Counted from the stretch's first letter, positions 33,204 to 42,947 are shown. The stretch: 64,000 nt of DNA from an uncultured Collinsella sp. (GCA_900540935.1 UQHW01000001.1:78962-142961); one strand, 5' to 3'. The notes: generated by a model from the sequence alone, not told the origin. Translations and numbers: made by a program.

Positions 33204-35207
33204 CTACGATAGGAAAATCCTCGTCCTGCCGCATGCATCGACAGCGACCGGCAGACGCGTGCCGTCGCGCTCGACTAGGTAGCGCATCTGCCGACGGCGT
33301 TGGCAGTCACGACAATGGACCTGCCCCGTTGCATCGGTGGCACAGGTACCCTCGGCGGTCAGCAGGCAGTGCTCGCACACCATAAGCTCAGGGCGGTCGG
33401 CATCGACGGGGCCCAAGACGCCAGGGCGATCGGCATCGACGGGGCCCAAGACGCCAGGGCGATCGGCGAGGCCGGCAACGCGCCCAGCGTCGTTGGCGAC
33501 AAGCTCGGCAGGCAAGTGCACCCGCCGTGCGCCAAGCCCGCGCAGCCAAGCAAGCGTGGTGCGATTCGCGCAGAACACCGGCGCTGCCACGTCAAACGCC
33601 ACGCCCAGCTCGCGAGCCATCGCCACCTGCCCCAAGTTGCGACAGACCACGCGCCCGGCACGCCGCATCAGCGACCGAGTCCGCTCGGCATCGCCAGCGC
33701 GGCAGACCTCGTCGAGCACCACGGTCGCATCGGACAGATCGAGCTCGTCGTGCGGGTCGGCATCCATCAGCTGCCAGGCAAAAGCCACGCGGGTGGGAAC
33801 CCCCTGCCCCGGCGACTCCATCAGCTCCCCCTTCGATGCATCGCCATCCACTGCATCGCCTTCAAACGGCAGAACCTCAACGATGCGCTCAATAGGTACA
33901 GCCGCGTCCGCCTCGACCCGCATGCGCTCCAACGCCGTCGCCGTCTGCTCCAGCACACCGGCGCTGCGAATCAGATAGACCTCGCAGCCCGTATCCACCT
34001 TGCGCTTGCAGTGAACGACAACGCGCTCCCCCGCCGCGGCATTCACCGGGCAGGGCACCTGAGGCCAGCGCTTGGGCACGTCGGGCCGCGCGTCGACGCC
34101 CGGATAAAACCGGATCTCGAGCGTATCGCCCGCAGCCACGGCGGCATCGAGCTCGACGGCCACCTCTTCATGGCCCACAGCCACCAAGCAGCCCACGCGG
34201 ACGCCCTGGTTAATCGCGCGCTCAAAGCTCATGAGCTCGGCACCCGATCTCCCCCGCAGATACGCATCGGTGAACCCGCGGTTGAACGACCTACCCAGCT
34301 CACGCTCAAGCTCCGCCACGATATCGGGCTCCCACGCGCCGTCGCGCACCATATCGAGCGCCCGGCGCCACACCCGCACTACGTTGAACACATAGTCGGG
34401 ATTCTTCATGCGCCCCTCGATCTTGAGCGACGCCACGCCGGCGGCAACGAGCTCGGGCAGGTGTGCAATGCCCAGATAGTCACGTGGGCACAGCAGGCGG
34501 TCGCCCTCAACGGAAACAACGCTCTCCCCCGCCTCGTCCACCAAGTCATATGCCAGACGGCAGGGCTGTGTGCAGTCACCGCGCATCGCCGAGCGAGCGC
34601 GCCGCAGTGCCGAGAACTCACAGGCGCCCGAGTAACCGATGCAAATGGCACCGTGGCAGAAAACCTCAATCGGCACGCCCGTGGCGCACAGCGCGGCAAT
34701 CTCGTCGACCGTCAGCTCGCGTGCCGTCGTCACGCGCTCGACTCCCAACTCGTCGGCAGCCAGTCGCACGGCGCCCTCGCTATGGACGCCCGCCTGCGTG
34801 GACAGGTGAATCTCGACCCCGGGAATCGCCGCGCGCAACGCGCAAGCCAGCCCGGCATCCGCCACGATCAAGGCATCGGCACCCAACGCATACGCGTGCG
34901 CTCCCAGCGCCACCGCGTCTGCCAACTCGTCGTCGAACACAAAAACATTGAGCGTCACGTACACGCGCACGCCATGGGCATGCGCCACGGCGCAGCCGCG
35001 CGCAAACTCGTCATCCGTAAAGCCATGCGCGCTCACGCGCGCGTTGAAACCGCCCAGGCCCGCATAGATGGCATCGGCGCCCGCCGCAACAGCCGCGAGC
35101 ATCTGGTCGAGTCCGCCCGCCGGCGCCAGCAGTTCGGGCAGCGCCGCCCCAGCGGCCCCCGACCCGTTCATACATTGTCCGTTCGGCCCCATCGCCCGAA
35201 TCGCCAT
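33204..35207 (-). CDS. U32 peptidase-family protein (RlhA/YegQ-like)
   Basis: A 667-residue protein. The N-terminal half has the U32 signature (PIEVFCHGAICIGYSGAC, DCTQPCRL, SLKIEGRMK) with the Cys cluster that in E. coli RlhA/TrhP relatives is linked to hydroxycytidine or hydroxyuridine formation in RNA rather than proteolysis. A second half-domain follows, then a Cys-rich C-terminus (CEHCLLTAEGTC, HCRDC). An exact 33-bp tandem duplication (DRPGVLGPVDA twice) lies before that. The start at 35207 follows AAGGAG. Confidence 0.88.
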   Translation of the reverse strand: MAIRAMGPNGQCMNGSGAAGAALPELLAPAGGLDQMLAAVAAGADAIYAGLGGFNARVSAHGFTDDEFARGCAVAHAHGVRVYVTLNVFVFDDELADAVALGAHAYALGADALIVADAGLACALRAAIPGVEIHLSTQAGVHSEGAVRLAADELGVERVTTARELTVDEIAALCATGVPIEVFCHGAICIGYSGACEFSALRRARSAMRGDCTQPCRLAYDLVDEAGESVVSVEGDRLLCPRDYLGIAHLPELVAAGVASLKIEGRMKNPDYVFNVVRVWRRALDMVRDGAWEPDIVAELERELGRSFNRGFTDAYLRGRSGAELMSFERAINQGVRVGCLVAVGHEEVAVELDAAVAAGDTLEIRFYPGVDARPDVPKRWPQVPCPVNAAAGERVVVHCKRKVDTGCEVYLIRSAGVLEQTATALERMRVEADAAVPIERIVEVLPFEGDAVDGDASKGELMESPGQGVPTRVAFAWQLMDADPHDELDLSDATVVLDEVCRAGDAERTRSLMRRAGRVVCRNLGQVAMARELGVAFDVAAPVFCANRTTLAWLRGLGARRVHLPAELVANDAGRVAGLADRPGVLGPVDADRPGVLGPVDADRPELMVCEHCLLTAEGTCATDATGQVHCRDCQRRRQMRYLVERDGTRLPVAVDACGRTRIFLS
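33399..33464. repeat. Exact 33-bp tandem duplication inside the U32 gene
   Basis: Two perfect adjacent copies of a 33-base unit encode DRPGVLGPVDA twice. The exactness points to a recent slippage event; the frame is kept. Confidence 0.9.
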
Positions 35208-35369
35208 CGGCAAACTCCTTACCAAGGTATGCATTCACTCTGAAAAATGCCGTCTTCCAGCATACACGAGGCCTCGGGCGCCCCGTTTGGTTTATCGTGT
35301 AATAACTTATGTCCATCCTGCCCCGACGGCACATCCGCCGTCCGGCGCGACATACCTGGAGGTCAATAT

Positions 35370-37562
35370 ATGGGTCCTCGCCAACGACAGGGACGCAGCC
35401 GTTCAAAGACGCATGCCCTGCCCATGATCCTGCTCTCGTTTTTGGGCTTTCTGCTGATTGCAGGCGTAGCGTTTGGCATCGGCATGGTCGGCAACGTCAA
35501 CCGCTGGCTGTCCGACCTGCCCGACTACACCGACGCCAACGCCTATCTGGTGAGCGAGCCCACCGAGATCGTCGACTGCAACGGCAACAAGATCGCAAGC
35601 TTCTACACGCAATACCGCAAGTCCATCACCAAGGACCAGGTTTCCCCGTACGTGCTGCAGGGCACCGTCGACGTTGAGGACGAGCGCTTCTACGAGCACG
35701 GCGGCATCGACCTGTGGGGTATCGCGCGTGCCGCGGTGGCAACCCTCGGCGGCGGCCACGAGGGCGCCTCGACGATCACCCAGCAGCTGGTGCGCAACAC
35801 CATCCTGCAGGAGGAGCAGTTCGACTCGACCATCGAGCGTAAGGTACGCGAGGCCTACATCGCCATCAAGATGGAGGATATGTACTCCAAAGACGAGATC
35901 CTCATGATGTACCTCAACACCATCTACTACGGCCACGGCGCCTACGGCATCGAGGCCGCGGCCGAGACCTATCTGTCCAAGAGCGCCGCCGACCTCACCC
36001 TGAGCGAGGCCGCGCTGCTCATCGGCCTTCCCAACTCGCCCTCGCAGTACGACCCCACGGTCAATCCCGATCTGGCACTGTCTCGCCGCAACAAGGTTCT
36101 CGACAACATGCTGCGCCTGGACCACATCACCCAGGAGGAGCACGATGCCGCACAGGCCGAGCCCATCACCCTCAATGTGACCGAAATCTCGGGCAGCGGC
36201 GTCGACGTTTACTCGCAGCCCTACTTTGTCTCCTACGTCAAGCAGCTGCTGGAGCAGGAGTTCTCGACCGACGTGCTCTTTAAGGGCGGCCTGACCGTCA
36301 AGACCACCATCGACCCCACGATGCAGCAGGTGGCAGAGAATGCCGTCCGCGAGCAGCTCGACACGCTCTCGCTTGACGGCCTGGACATGGGCATGGTCGT
36401 CGTCGACCCCAAGACCGGCTACATCAAGTGCATGGTGGGCGGCTACGACTACAACGCCGACGAGAACCACGTAAACCATGCCACGGCCAAGCGTCCCGTC
36501 GGCTCCACCTTTAAGGCCTTTACGCTGGCAACTGCCATCCAAAACGGCATGAACCCCAACGTCACCCTCAACTGCAACTCGCCGCTCAAGGCCAAGGGCA
36601 CCACGACCGAGGTCCAAAATTACGCCAACCAGAGCTATGGCAACATCACGCTTAAGCAGGCGACGGCATACTCCTCCAACACCGGCTACATCCAGGTGGC
36701 GGAAGCCGTCGGCAACAGCAAGATCATCTCGCTCGTCAAAAAGCTCGGCATCGACCCCGCCAAGGACAACATCGAGGACGTTCCCGTCATGACCCTCGGC
36801 ACCGGCTCGATCTCGCCGCTCGAGATGGCCGCCGCCTACGCGACGTTTGCCAACGGCGGCTACTATCGCCAGCCGATCGCCATCACCGAGATTGACTCGC
36901 GCACCGGCTCGGTCCTGTACCAGCACACCGACAATCCCTCACAGGTGCTTACCGAGGGCGAGGCCGCCGCGGTCACCGATGTTCTGTCCGGCGTCATGAA
37001 GGGCAGCGGTACGGGTGCTGCCGGCGCCCTGAGTGTCAACCAGCCCTATGCCGGCAAGACGGGCACCACCGACAACACCACCAACCTGTGGTTCTGCGGC
37101 TATACCCCGCAGCTGGCGTGCGCCCTGTGGACCGGCTATTCCGCGGGCGAGATCCCCATCCAAAAGTACGGCACGGACCTGCTGGGCGACAGCACCAACC
37201 TGCCTGTCTTTAAGCGGTTTATGAACACCGTTCTGACCGGTACCGAGCGCGAGGAGTTTGCGACCGGAACGGCGCCCACCTACAAGAACAACAGCGTCTG
37301 GAAGTTCTACGGCACCAACAACACAAAGAAGTCGGAGAACGACGACAAGGACGAAGAGGAAGAGGAAGAGGAAACCACCACAACGACTACCACGACGACC
37401 ACGACCACCGAGACCACGGGCGGCGACACCACCGGCGGCACCGGTACGACCGGTGGCTCGACGGGCGGCTCCACTGGTGGTTCGACCGGCGGCGATGGCG
37501 GCACGCCTACGCCTACGCCCACTCCCGACCCCTCGCCCACGCCTGACGATACGGTCGGCTAG
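35370..37562 (+). CDS. Class A penicillin-binding protein (transglycosylase/transpeptidase)
   Basis: A 730-residue bifunctional cell wall synthase. A basic cytosolic stretch and one membrane helix (ILLSFLGFLLIAGVAFGIG) precede the GT51 domain (VEDERFYEHGGID, STITQQLVRN) and the transpeptidase with Ser active site PVGSTFKA, SSN, and KTGTT. The tail is unusual: an acidic run, about twelve Thr, Gly/Ser-rich repeats (GGSTGGSTGG) and Pro/Thr pairs. The start at 35370 follows TGGAGG; the frame back to 35247 lacks one. Confidence 0.95.
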   Translation: MGPRQRQGRSRSKTHALPMILLSFLGFLLIAGVAFGIGMVGNVNRWLSDLPDYTDANAYLVSEPTEIVDCNGNKIASFYTQYRKSITKDQVSPYVLQGTVDVEDERFYEHGGIDLWGIARAAVATLGGGHEGASTITQQLVRNTILQEEQFDSTIERKVREAYIAIKMEDMYSKDEILMMYLNTIYYGHGAYGIEAAAETYLSKSAADLTLSEAALLIGLPNSPSQYDPTVNPDLALSRRNKVLDNMLRLDHITQEEHDAAQAEPITLNVTEISGSGVDVYSQPYFVSYVKQLLEQEFSTDVLFKGGLTVKTTIDPTMQQVAENAVREQLDTLSLDGLDMGMVVVDPKTGYIKCMVGGYDYNADENHVNHATAKRPVGSTFKAFTLATAIQNGMNPNVTLNCNSPLKAKGTTTEVQNYANQSYGNITLKQATAYSSNTGYIQVAEAVGNSKIISLVKKLGIDPAKDNIEDVPVMTLGTGSISPLEMAAAYATFANGGYYRQPIAITEIDSRTGSVLYQHTDNPSQVLTEGEAAAVTDVLSGVMKGSGTGAAGALSVNQPYAGKTGTTDNTTNLWFCGYTPQLACALWTGYSAGEIPIQKYGTDLLGDSTNLPVFKRFMNTVLTGTEREEFATGTAPTYKNNSVWKFYGTNNTKKSENDDKDEEEEEEETTTTTTTTTTTTETTGGDTTGGTGTTGGSTGGSTGGSTGGDGGTPTPTPTPDPSPTPDDTVG

Positions 37563-37585
37563 AAAATCATCCAGCCATAAGCAAC

Positions 37586-37624
37586 AAGGCCCCCGAGCAG
37601 CTTATTAAACTGCTCGGGGGCCTT
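37586..37624 (+). terminator. Terminator of the PBP gene
   Basis: AAGGCCCCCGAGCAG and CTGCTCGGGGGCCTT form a perfect 15-bp stem with a 9-base loop, followed by TTTAG. Confidence 0.93.
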
Positions 37625-37668
37625 TTTAGTTTAAAGCGACCTGATGGGCGATCTTTATACCGGCAGAC

Positions 37669-37702
37669 AAAAAGGGGGTACCGACCAACGTCGATACCCC
37701 TT
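37669..37702 (-). terminator. Terminator of argR
   Basis: On the minus strand AAGGGGTATCGAC pairs with GTCGGTACCCCCTT and is followed by TTTGTC. It lies 50 bases after the argR stop. Confidence 0.8.
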
Positions 37703-37751
37703 ACAAGCCACTATGTCAGCGCGCACGGTGCCGAGCGCACGACCCGCACGC

Positions 37752-38189
37752 CTACTTGCGAGAATTGCTCAGCTTATTGATCAGCGCCTCAAGACGCTCG
37801 CCGTCCTCGGCCGTCTGGGCAATAACCAAAATCGTATCGTTGCCGGCAAGCGAGCCAAGCACATCGGGCAGCTCTGCCGCATCAACAGCGGCGGCGATGC
37901 CGGAAGCCGTACCAGGCTGAGCCTTGATCATAACCAGATTATCGGTGCGCAGAACGCCCGTTACGAGCTCGGAAACCATACGCTGCAGGTGCAGGTCCTC
38001 TGCCAGAACATAGATGCCCTCAGGGAGCTTACGCAGCCCCATATCGGCAATATCGCGAGAGACAGTCGCCTGCGTGCAATCAAAGCCCATAGCGCGGAGC
38101 TCATCGACCAGCACGCGCTGCGTGCGGACGTCCTTATTGCGCACAATATCTCTAATGGCATCCTGGCGCCCATTGCGTTTTTTAGCCAT
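37752..38189 (-). CDS. argR: Arginine repressor ArgR/AhrC
   Basis: A 145-residue winged-helix regulator. The N-terminal DNA-binding domain has TQATVSRDIADMGL; the C-terminal hexamerisation/arginine-binding domain has GTASGIAAAVD and GNDTILVIA. The start at 38189 follows GAGAGGG. No arg biosynthesis genes are adjacent. A 15-bp perfect palindrome upstream may be an autoregulatory site. Confidence 0.94.
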   Translation of the reverse strand: MAKKRNGRQDAIRDIVRNKDVRTQRVLVDELRAMGFDCTQATVSRDIADMGLRKLPEGIYVLAEDLHLQRMVSELVTGVLRTDNLVMIKAQPGTASGIAAAVDAAELPDVLGSLAGNDTILVIAQTAEDGERLEALINKLSNSRK

Positions 38190-38222
38190 ACAAACCCTCT
38201 CTCCAAAAGATGGCGGAGACAA

Positions 38223-38237
38223 TCAATCAGTGATTGA
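38223..38237. promoter_or_regulatory. Palindrome in the argR promoter region
   Basis: TCAATCAGTGATTGA is a perfect 15-bp palindrome 34 bases before the argR start. It is AT-rich like ARG boxes but matches their consensus only loosely, so its link to ArgR is an inference from position. Confidence 0.45.
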
Positions 38238-38321
38238 ATAGTTTAACGCTATTTGAAGGCTTTTGTGTATAAGAACGCATTTCGAAACAATTCTATGCAA
38301 ATTTGTTTCGAAATGAGCCGT

Positions 38322-39362
38322 TTAGGCGGTTTTTGCGCCCGTCCGGTTAAGAAAAGCTGCCAGATGCGTACACATCACGCAGCGCGCGGGCTTGGCGCTG
38401 GCGATCGGCCCAAACAACAGACCGAGTCCCCGATGGTTGTCCTTGAGCGCGGCGACCATCTGACGGGTTCGAGGCGCCTCGAGCATATCACGCATGCGGG
38501 CGGAACGCTCAATTGACGACACCCCATGCGGGCTCAGACACAAATTCTCGATGCAGGCGACCAGTCCGGCAAAGTAGAACTTTTGGCTTGCCAGCTTGAG
38601 CCGACCACCGCTATCTGATTCCGAGAGTGAGTCCGCAAGCTCGTCGAGCGCTCGAGTGTCATCGGATATCCTGGCATACATGGTGGGATCAAAGGCATCT
38701 GTAAGCTTAGGTGCCACCGCGTGGAAACGAGCGTCGCCGCAGCCGGACACGAATCGTGCCTGCGAGAGCGCATAAGCCATAAACTCAACCGTACGGTACG
38801 CCTTGCCGCGCGACAGGCATGCCTCAAACAGCGAGCGGCTGTACATCACGCCAGAGGCCTGAGCGACTAGGCCGCCTAAAATCAACTGAGGCAGCCCGGC
38901 CACCATCGAAGATTTGCTATCAATGGAAATATGAGTAGCATCCAAGACGCGCGAATGGCGCTCTCGATGTGCATCATAGCGGTCGAGCGACACCGTGGGG
39001 AACACCATGTCTGCCGCTGTATCGCACGCGATATCGACCATCTTGGAAAGGGACTGCGGAGCAAGCCACTCATCGGCGTTCATAGCGATGATTTGAGAGC
39101 CACGCGATGCAGCAAAACCGGCACGAAGACAAGCACCGCGCTTCGCGTCCTCGACGTCAATCAAATCAATATGGATGTCCCTGTCGGCAGCAACTTGAAG
39201 CGAATGGCGCACACCGGGCGCAGCATCGCGGCAGACAACGACAATCTGCAAATCGTAGAGGTCTTGGTTCTGGATACTCTCGAGCGCACGCATCGCATAG
39301 CTGGGCGAACCTTCTACCACAAGGATCACCGAAAGTCGCGGATGCGAGCCACGTCGAACCAA
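38322..39362 (-). CDS. Family 2 glycosyltransferase
   Basis: A 346-residue enzyme. The GT-A fold N-terminus has LSVILVVEGSPSYAMRALES, and NADEW serves as the DXD-like metal motif; the C-terminal 150 residues are not recognised. The start is TTG at 39362 with AGAGGA 8 bases upstream. A 13-codon ORF (ATG at 39405) ends one base before this TTG, so translational coupling is possible. The gene does not sit in a polysaccharide locus, so its product (teichoic-like polymer, glycolipid or other) is unknown. Confidence 0.8.
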   Translation of the reverse strand: MVRRGSHPRLSVILVVEGSPSYAMRALESIQNQDLYDLQIVVVCRDAAPGVRHSLQVAADRDIHIDLIDVEDAKRGACLRAGFAASRGSQIIAMNADEWLAPQSLSKMVDIACDTAADMVFPTVSLDRYDAHRERHSRVLDATHISIDSKSSMVAGLPQLILGGLVAQASGVMYSRSLFEACLSRGKAYRTVEFMAYALSQARFVSGCGDARFHAVAPKLTDAFDPTMYARISDDTRALDELADSLSESDSGGRLKLASQKFYFAGLVACIENLCLSPHGVSSIERSARMRDMLEAPRTRQMVAALKDNHRGLGLLFGPIASAKPARCVMCTHLAAFLNRTGAKTA

Positions 39363-39523
39363 GTTATCCGTCCTCTCGACAGCAATGAATCAAATCGTGG
39401 TTCATGGTACACCCCGGCAATAAAAGCAATGAGACACCGGTTGTATTGCACGCCAAGAACAGATGTTGCACACGTGCAGCCCACAGATGACAGGCGTCGA
39501 CGCACGACGCGTCGAGCCCTCCC

Positions 39524-40348
39524 CTAGTCGAGCACGACAAGCTCGGCGGGATCGTAATCCACGCCCATAAACGTAAGGCCGCAGGCAGGAGCCGTGGGGC
39601 CCGCAGCGGAACGGTCGCAAGCGTCGATGACCTCGCGCATCCACTCGGGTTCGCGGCGATGCATGCCAATCTCGACAAGCGTGCCCACGATCGTGCGGAC
39701 CATCGAATGCAAAAATGCGTTGCCCTCAATGGTAAACGTCAGGATATCCTCGCCAAAGGCCACCTCATGGCCAAACTCGGCCCGCATCACGCAGCGGTGC
39801 GTGGGCTTGCCCACGGCAGAGGCGACCTTGCAAAAGCTCTTAAAGTCCTGCTCACCCAAAAGCGCGGGACAGGCCGCAGACATGGCCTCGACGTCCAAGG
39901 GATAGCGATGCCACCACACGGCACCCCGTGAGAGCACGGGACGCGCGTCGCGATCGGCAATACGGTACGTATATGTACGTGAACGCGCATCAAAGCGTGC
40001 AGAAAAGCCTTTACGGGCCTTGTAGACCTCGTTTATGGCGATATCTTTGGGTAGCAGGGCATCCATAGCCCGCAGCCACCTACGGCGCGTACACGCGAGC
40101 TCAGCGTCCGTTACAGGCACGCTGATGTACTGAGCCACGGCATGTACGCCGGCATCGGTACGTCCCGCGCACGTCAAATCGATCGGGCGGCGAAGCAGCG
40201 TCTCGATGGCTCGACGTAGCTCACCCGCAACCGTCGTCTGTCCCGGCTGCTCGGCAAATCCGCTATACGACGAGCCATCATAGGCCACGCGAAATACGAG
40301 CGTGGCGTCAAGCTCGGGGGTCGAATTGAAATCAGACGGCGCAGTCAT
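39524..40348 (-). CDS. truA: tRNA pseudouridine(38-40) synthase TruA
   Basis: A 274-residue enzyme modifying the tRNA anticodon arm. The catalytic aspartate is in CAGRTDAGVHA; ARSRTYTYRI and GNAFLHSMVR are also typical. The start at 40348 has GGGAG upstream. It follows rplQ as in many Gram-positives, but a terminator separates them. Confidence 0.95.
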   Translation of the reverse strand: MTAPSDFNSTPELDATLVFRVAYDGSSYSGFAEQPGQTTVAGELRRAIETLLRRPIDLTCAGRTDAGVHAVAQYISVPVTDAELACTRRRWLRAMDALLPKDIAINEVYKARKGFSARFDARSRTYTYRIADRDARPVLSRGAVWWHRYPLDVEAMSAACPALLGEQDFKSFCKVASAVGKPTHRCVMRAEFGHEVAFGEDILTFTIEGNAFLHSMVRTIVGTLVEIGMHRREPEWMREVIDACDRSAAGPTAPACGLTFMGVDYDPAELVVLD

Positions 40349-40383
40349 GGGCGCTCCCAACAAACAAGTAACGGTATCGCGAC

Positions 40384-40414
40384 AAAAAAAGAGGGGTACG
40401 CGAACGTACCCCTC
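40384..40414 (-). terminator. Terminator of the rplE-rplQ operon
   Basis: GAGGGGTACG and CGTACCCCTC form a perfect stem followed on the minus strand by seven Ts. It ends the large ribosomal protein transcript. Confidence 0.93.
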
Positions 40415-40440
40415 GAATATAGCCTATGCAGACGGAATGT

Positions 40441-40908
40441 CTACTCAGCGGTCTCCTCAGCAGGAGCCTCCTCGACAGCCTCGACCTTCTTAGGAGCAGC
40501 GGCCTTCTTGGGGGCCGGAGCGGCCTTCTTGGCCTTAGGCGTGCAAGGCTCGGTGACGAGCTCCATGATGACGATGGGAGCGTTGTCGCCCTTGCGGTTG
40601 CCGAGCTTCATGATGCGGGTGTAACCGCCGTTGCGGTCCTGCCACATGCCCTGGGCAGCCTTGTCGAAGATCTCGGCAACGAGCTGCTTGTCGCCGAGCT
40701 TGGCGATAGCCAGACGACGAGAGTGCAGGTCGCCCTTCTTGGCCCAAGTGATGATCGGGTCGACGACCGAACGCAGCGCCTTAGCGCGGGTCTCGGTGGT
40801 CTTGATGCGGTCGTTCTCGAAGAGGGCCTTAGCAAGGCTCTTCTTCATGGCCTTGGTGTGGCTCGCATCGGTGCCGAGCTTCAGGCCCTTCTTAACGTTG
40901 TGACGCAT
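40441..40908 (-). CDS. rplQ: Ribosomal protein L17
   Basis: The 50S protein core (about 1-116; MRHNVKKGLKLGTDASHTKA, RSVVDPIITWAKK) is followed by a 39-residue Ala/Lys/Pro/Glu-rich extension ending AEETAE. The total of 155 residues exceeds the E. coli protein by 28; such tails are common in actinobacteria. Last gene of the operon, 30 bases after rpoA. Confidence 0.97.
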   Translation of the reverse strand: MRHNVKKGLKLGTDASHTKAMKKSLAKALFENDRIKTTETRAKALRSVVDPIITWAKKGDLHSRRLAIAKLGDKQLVAEIFDKAAQGMWQDRNGGYTRIMKLGNRKGDNAPIVIMELVTEPCTPKAKKAAPAPKKAAAPKKVEAVEEAPAEETAE

Positions 40909-40938
40909 GGTCTAGTTTCTCCTCAAATATGCGAAGCA

Positions 40939-41880
40939 TTAAGCCTTCAGGCTCAGGCCCATGGACTCAAGCTTGTCCTTCACTTCCTCGATCGACTTAA
41001 CACCGAAGTTACGGATGTTAAGCAGATCGTTCTCCGAGAACTCAACGAGCTGACGGACCGAGTGAATGCTGGCGCGCTTAAGGCAGTTGTAGGAACGGAC
41101 GGAAAGGTCCAGATCCTCGATCTGCTTGTCCAGCTCGGCGTTGTCGTTGGTGACCTCGGGAGCGAAGATCGAAGCCTCCTCCTCGACCTCGGGGGTCTCG
41201 GCAAGGTTCATAAAGGCGGCCATATGCTGGTTGATGATATTGGCAGCCTGGACCACGGCGTCGCGCGGGGCGATGGAGCCGTTGGTCTCGATCTCGAGGA
41301 CAAGGCGGTCGTAGTCGGTGTGCTGACCGACACGGCAAGCCTCAACGAGCTTGGCGCAACGGGAAACCGGCGAGTACAGCGAGTCGACGTGGATCACACC
41401 GATGGGATCGTTGTCGCGCTTGTTGGCCTCGCCAGAAACATAGCCGCGGCCATAGCCGATGCGCATGCTCATGGTGAGATGGCCACCCTCGGTGAGCGTA
41501 GCAATGTGCTGCTCGGGGTTGACCAGCTCAAACTCGGACGGAATAAAGAAGTCCGCACCGGTGACCTCGCAGGGGCCGTCAACCGAAATGGTGGCGGTCG
41601 CCTCGTCGGTCGTGCCGAGAGCCCTGAAGACAAGACCCTTGACATTCAGGACGATGTCGGTGACATCCTCGACCATGTTAGGGATGGTCATGAACTCGTG
41701 CTGCGCACCATCGATCTGAATAGCCTCGACGGCGGCACCCTCGAGCGAGGACAGAAGAACGCGACGAAGGGAGTTACCCAGCGTATCGCCGTAGCCACGC
41801 TCGAGCGGCTCAACGGAGACACGAGCAGACGTCTCGTTAATCTCTTCGACCTGAACCTGAGGCCTAATGAATTCTGACAT
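40939..41880 (-). CDS. rpoA: RNA polymerase subunit alpha
   Basis: A 313-residue subunit. The N-terminal assembly domain has GYGDTLGNSLRRVLLSSLEG; the C-terminal domain (about 245-313) has LDLSVRSYNCLKRA and LLNIRNFGVKSIEEV for UP-element and activator contact. It lies between rpsD and rplQ as usual. Confidence 0.98.
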   Translation of the reverse strand: MSEFIRPQVQVEEINETSARVSVEPLERGYGDTLGNSLRRVLLSSLEGAAVEAIQIDGAQHEFMTIPNMVEDVTDIVLNVKGLVFRALGTTDEATATISVDGPCEVTGADFFIPSEFELVNPEQHIATLTEGGHLTMSMRIGYGRGYVSGEANKRDNDPIGVIHVDSLYSPVSRCAKLVEACRVGQHTDYDRLVLEIETNGSIAPRDAVVQAANIINQHMAAFMNLAETPEVEEEASIFAPEVTNDNAELDKQIEDLDLSVRSYNCLKRASIHSVRQLVEFSENDLLNIRNFGVKSIEEVKDKLESMGLSLKA

Positions 41881-41912
41881 GTATTACCTCCAGCCTCAGC
41901 AGCCCGGATGGA

Positions 41913-42509
41913 CTACTTAGAGTAGAGCTCGACGATGAGCTGCTCGTTGATATCACCGCTGATCTGCTCACGCGTCGGCAGAGCGAGCACGTTACCAGAC
42001 AGCTTCTCGATATCGACCTCGAGCCAGCCAGGGACCTCGAAACGCTCGGAGGAAATCAGAGCCTCCTTGATGGGGAGGAGGTCACGGAACTTCTCGCCGA
42101 CAGCGACGACGTCGCCGGCCTTGACGCGGTAGGACGGGATGTCCACGCGCTTGCCGTTCACGGTGAAGTGACCGTGACGGACGGACTGACGAGCCTCTTT
42201 GCGGGTGCGGGCGAAGCCAAGACGGAAGACGACGTTGTCGAGGCGAGACTCAAGGATGATCATGAGGTTCTCACCGGTGACGCCGTTCATCTTACGGGCC
42301 TTGTTGAAGTAGCCGTGGAACTGCTTCTCCAGAACGCCATAGATAAACTTGACCTTCTGCTTCTCACGCAGCTGCATGCCGTACTCAGATTCCTTGCGAC
42401 GGCGCTTGGGCTGACGGATAGATTCCTTCTTGCTGCTGTAACCGAGCTCAGCGGGATCGATCCCGAGCTGACGGCAGCGCTTAAGAACAGGAGTCCTGTC
42501 GATTGCCAT
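41913..42509 (-). CDS. rpsD: Ribosomal protein S4
   Basis: A 198-residue primary rRNA-binding protein with the S4 domain (RLDNVVFRLGFARTRKEARQ). The N-terminus lacks the zinc-binding Cys cluster found in many Gram-positive S4 proteins (only CRQLGIDP), so it is the C- form. 32 bases upstream of rpoA in the same transcript. Confidence 0.97.
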   Translation of the reverse strand: MAIDRTPVLKRCRQLGIDPAELGYSSKKESIRQPKRRRKESEYGMQLREKQKVKFIYGVLEKQFHGYFNKARKMNGVTGENLMIILESRLDNVVFRLGFARTRKEARQSVRHGHFTVNGKRVDIPSYRVKAGDVVAVGEKFRDLLPIKEALISSERFEVPGWLEVDIEKLSGNVLALPTREQISGDINEQLIVELYSK

Positions 42510-42528
42510 ATTGATACGATCCTTTCAG

Positions 42529-42933
42529 TTACACGCGGCGACGCTTCTTGGGGCGGCAGCCGTTGTGCGGGATGGGGGTCTTGTCCTGGATGCTCGAGAC
42601 CTCGAGGCCAGCAGCCTGGAGGGAGCGGATGGCGGTCTCACGACCGGAGCCGGGGCCCTTGACGAAGACGGAAACCTTCTTCATACCGTGCTCCATGGCC
42701 TGCTTGGCAGCAGCCTCGGCAGCCATCTGGGCAGCGAACGGCGTGGACTTACGGGAGCCCTTGAAGCCCACCTGGCCAGCCGACTTCCAGGAAATGACGT
42801 TGCCCTGGGGATCGGTGATCGAAACGATCGTGTTGTTGAACGTAGAACGAATGTGAGCCTGGCCCACGGAAATGTTCTTACGGTCCGCGCGCTTCAGACG
42901 GGCAGCGCGAACGTTCTTCTTAGCAGTAGCCAT
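42529..42933 (-). CDS. rpsK: Ribosomal protein S11
   Basis: A 134-residue platform protein of the 30S subunit. ISVGQAHIRSTFNNTIVSI and the C-terminal PIPHNGCRPKKRRRV are typical. Fifteen bases after rpsM. Confidence 0.98.
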   Translation of the reverse strand: MATAKKNVRAARLKRADRKNISVGQAHIRSTFNNTIVSITDPQGNVISWKSAGQVGFKGSRKSTPFAAQMAAEAAAKQAMEHGMKKVSVFVKGPGSGRETAIRSLQAAGLEVSSIQDKTPIPHNGCRPKKRRRV

Positions 42934-42947
42934 CTATCTAGCGCTCC

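Noticed and set aside
36939..37540. Minus-strand Pro/Val/Ser-rich frames opposite the PBP tail
   Set aside because: Reversed reading of the Thr/Gly/Pro low-complexity tail of the plus-strand gene.
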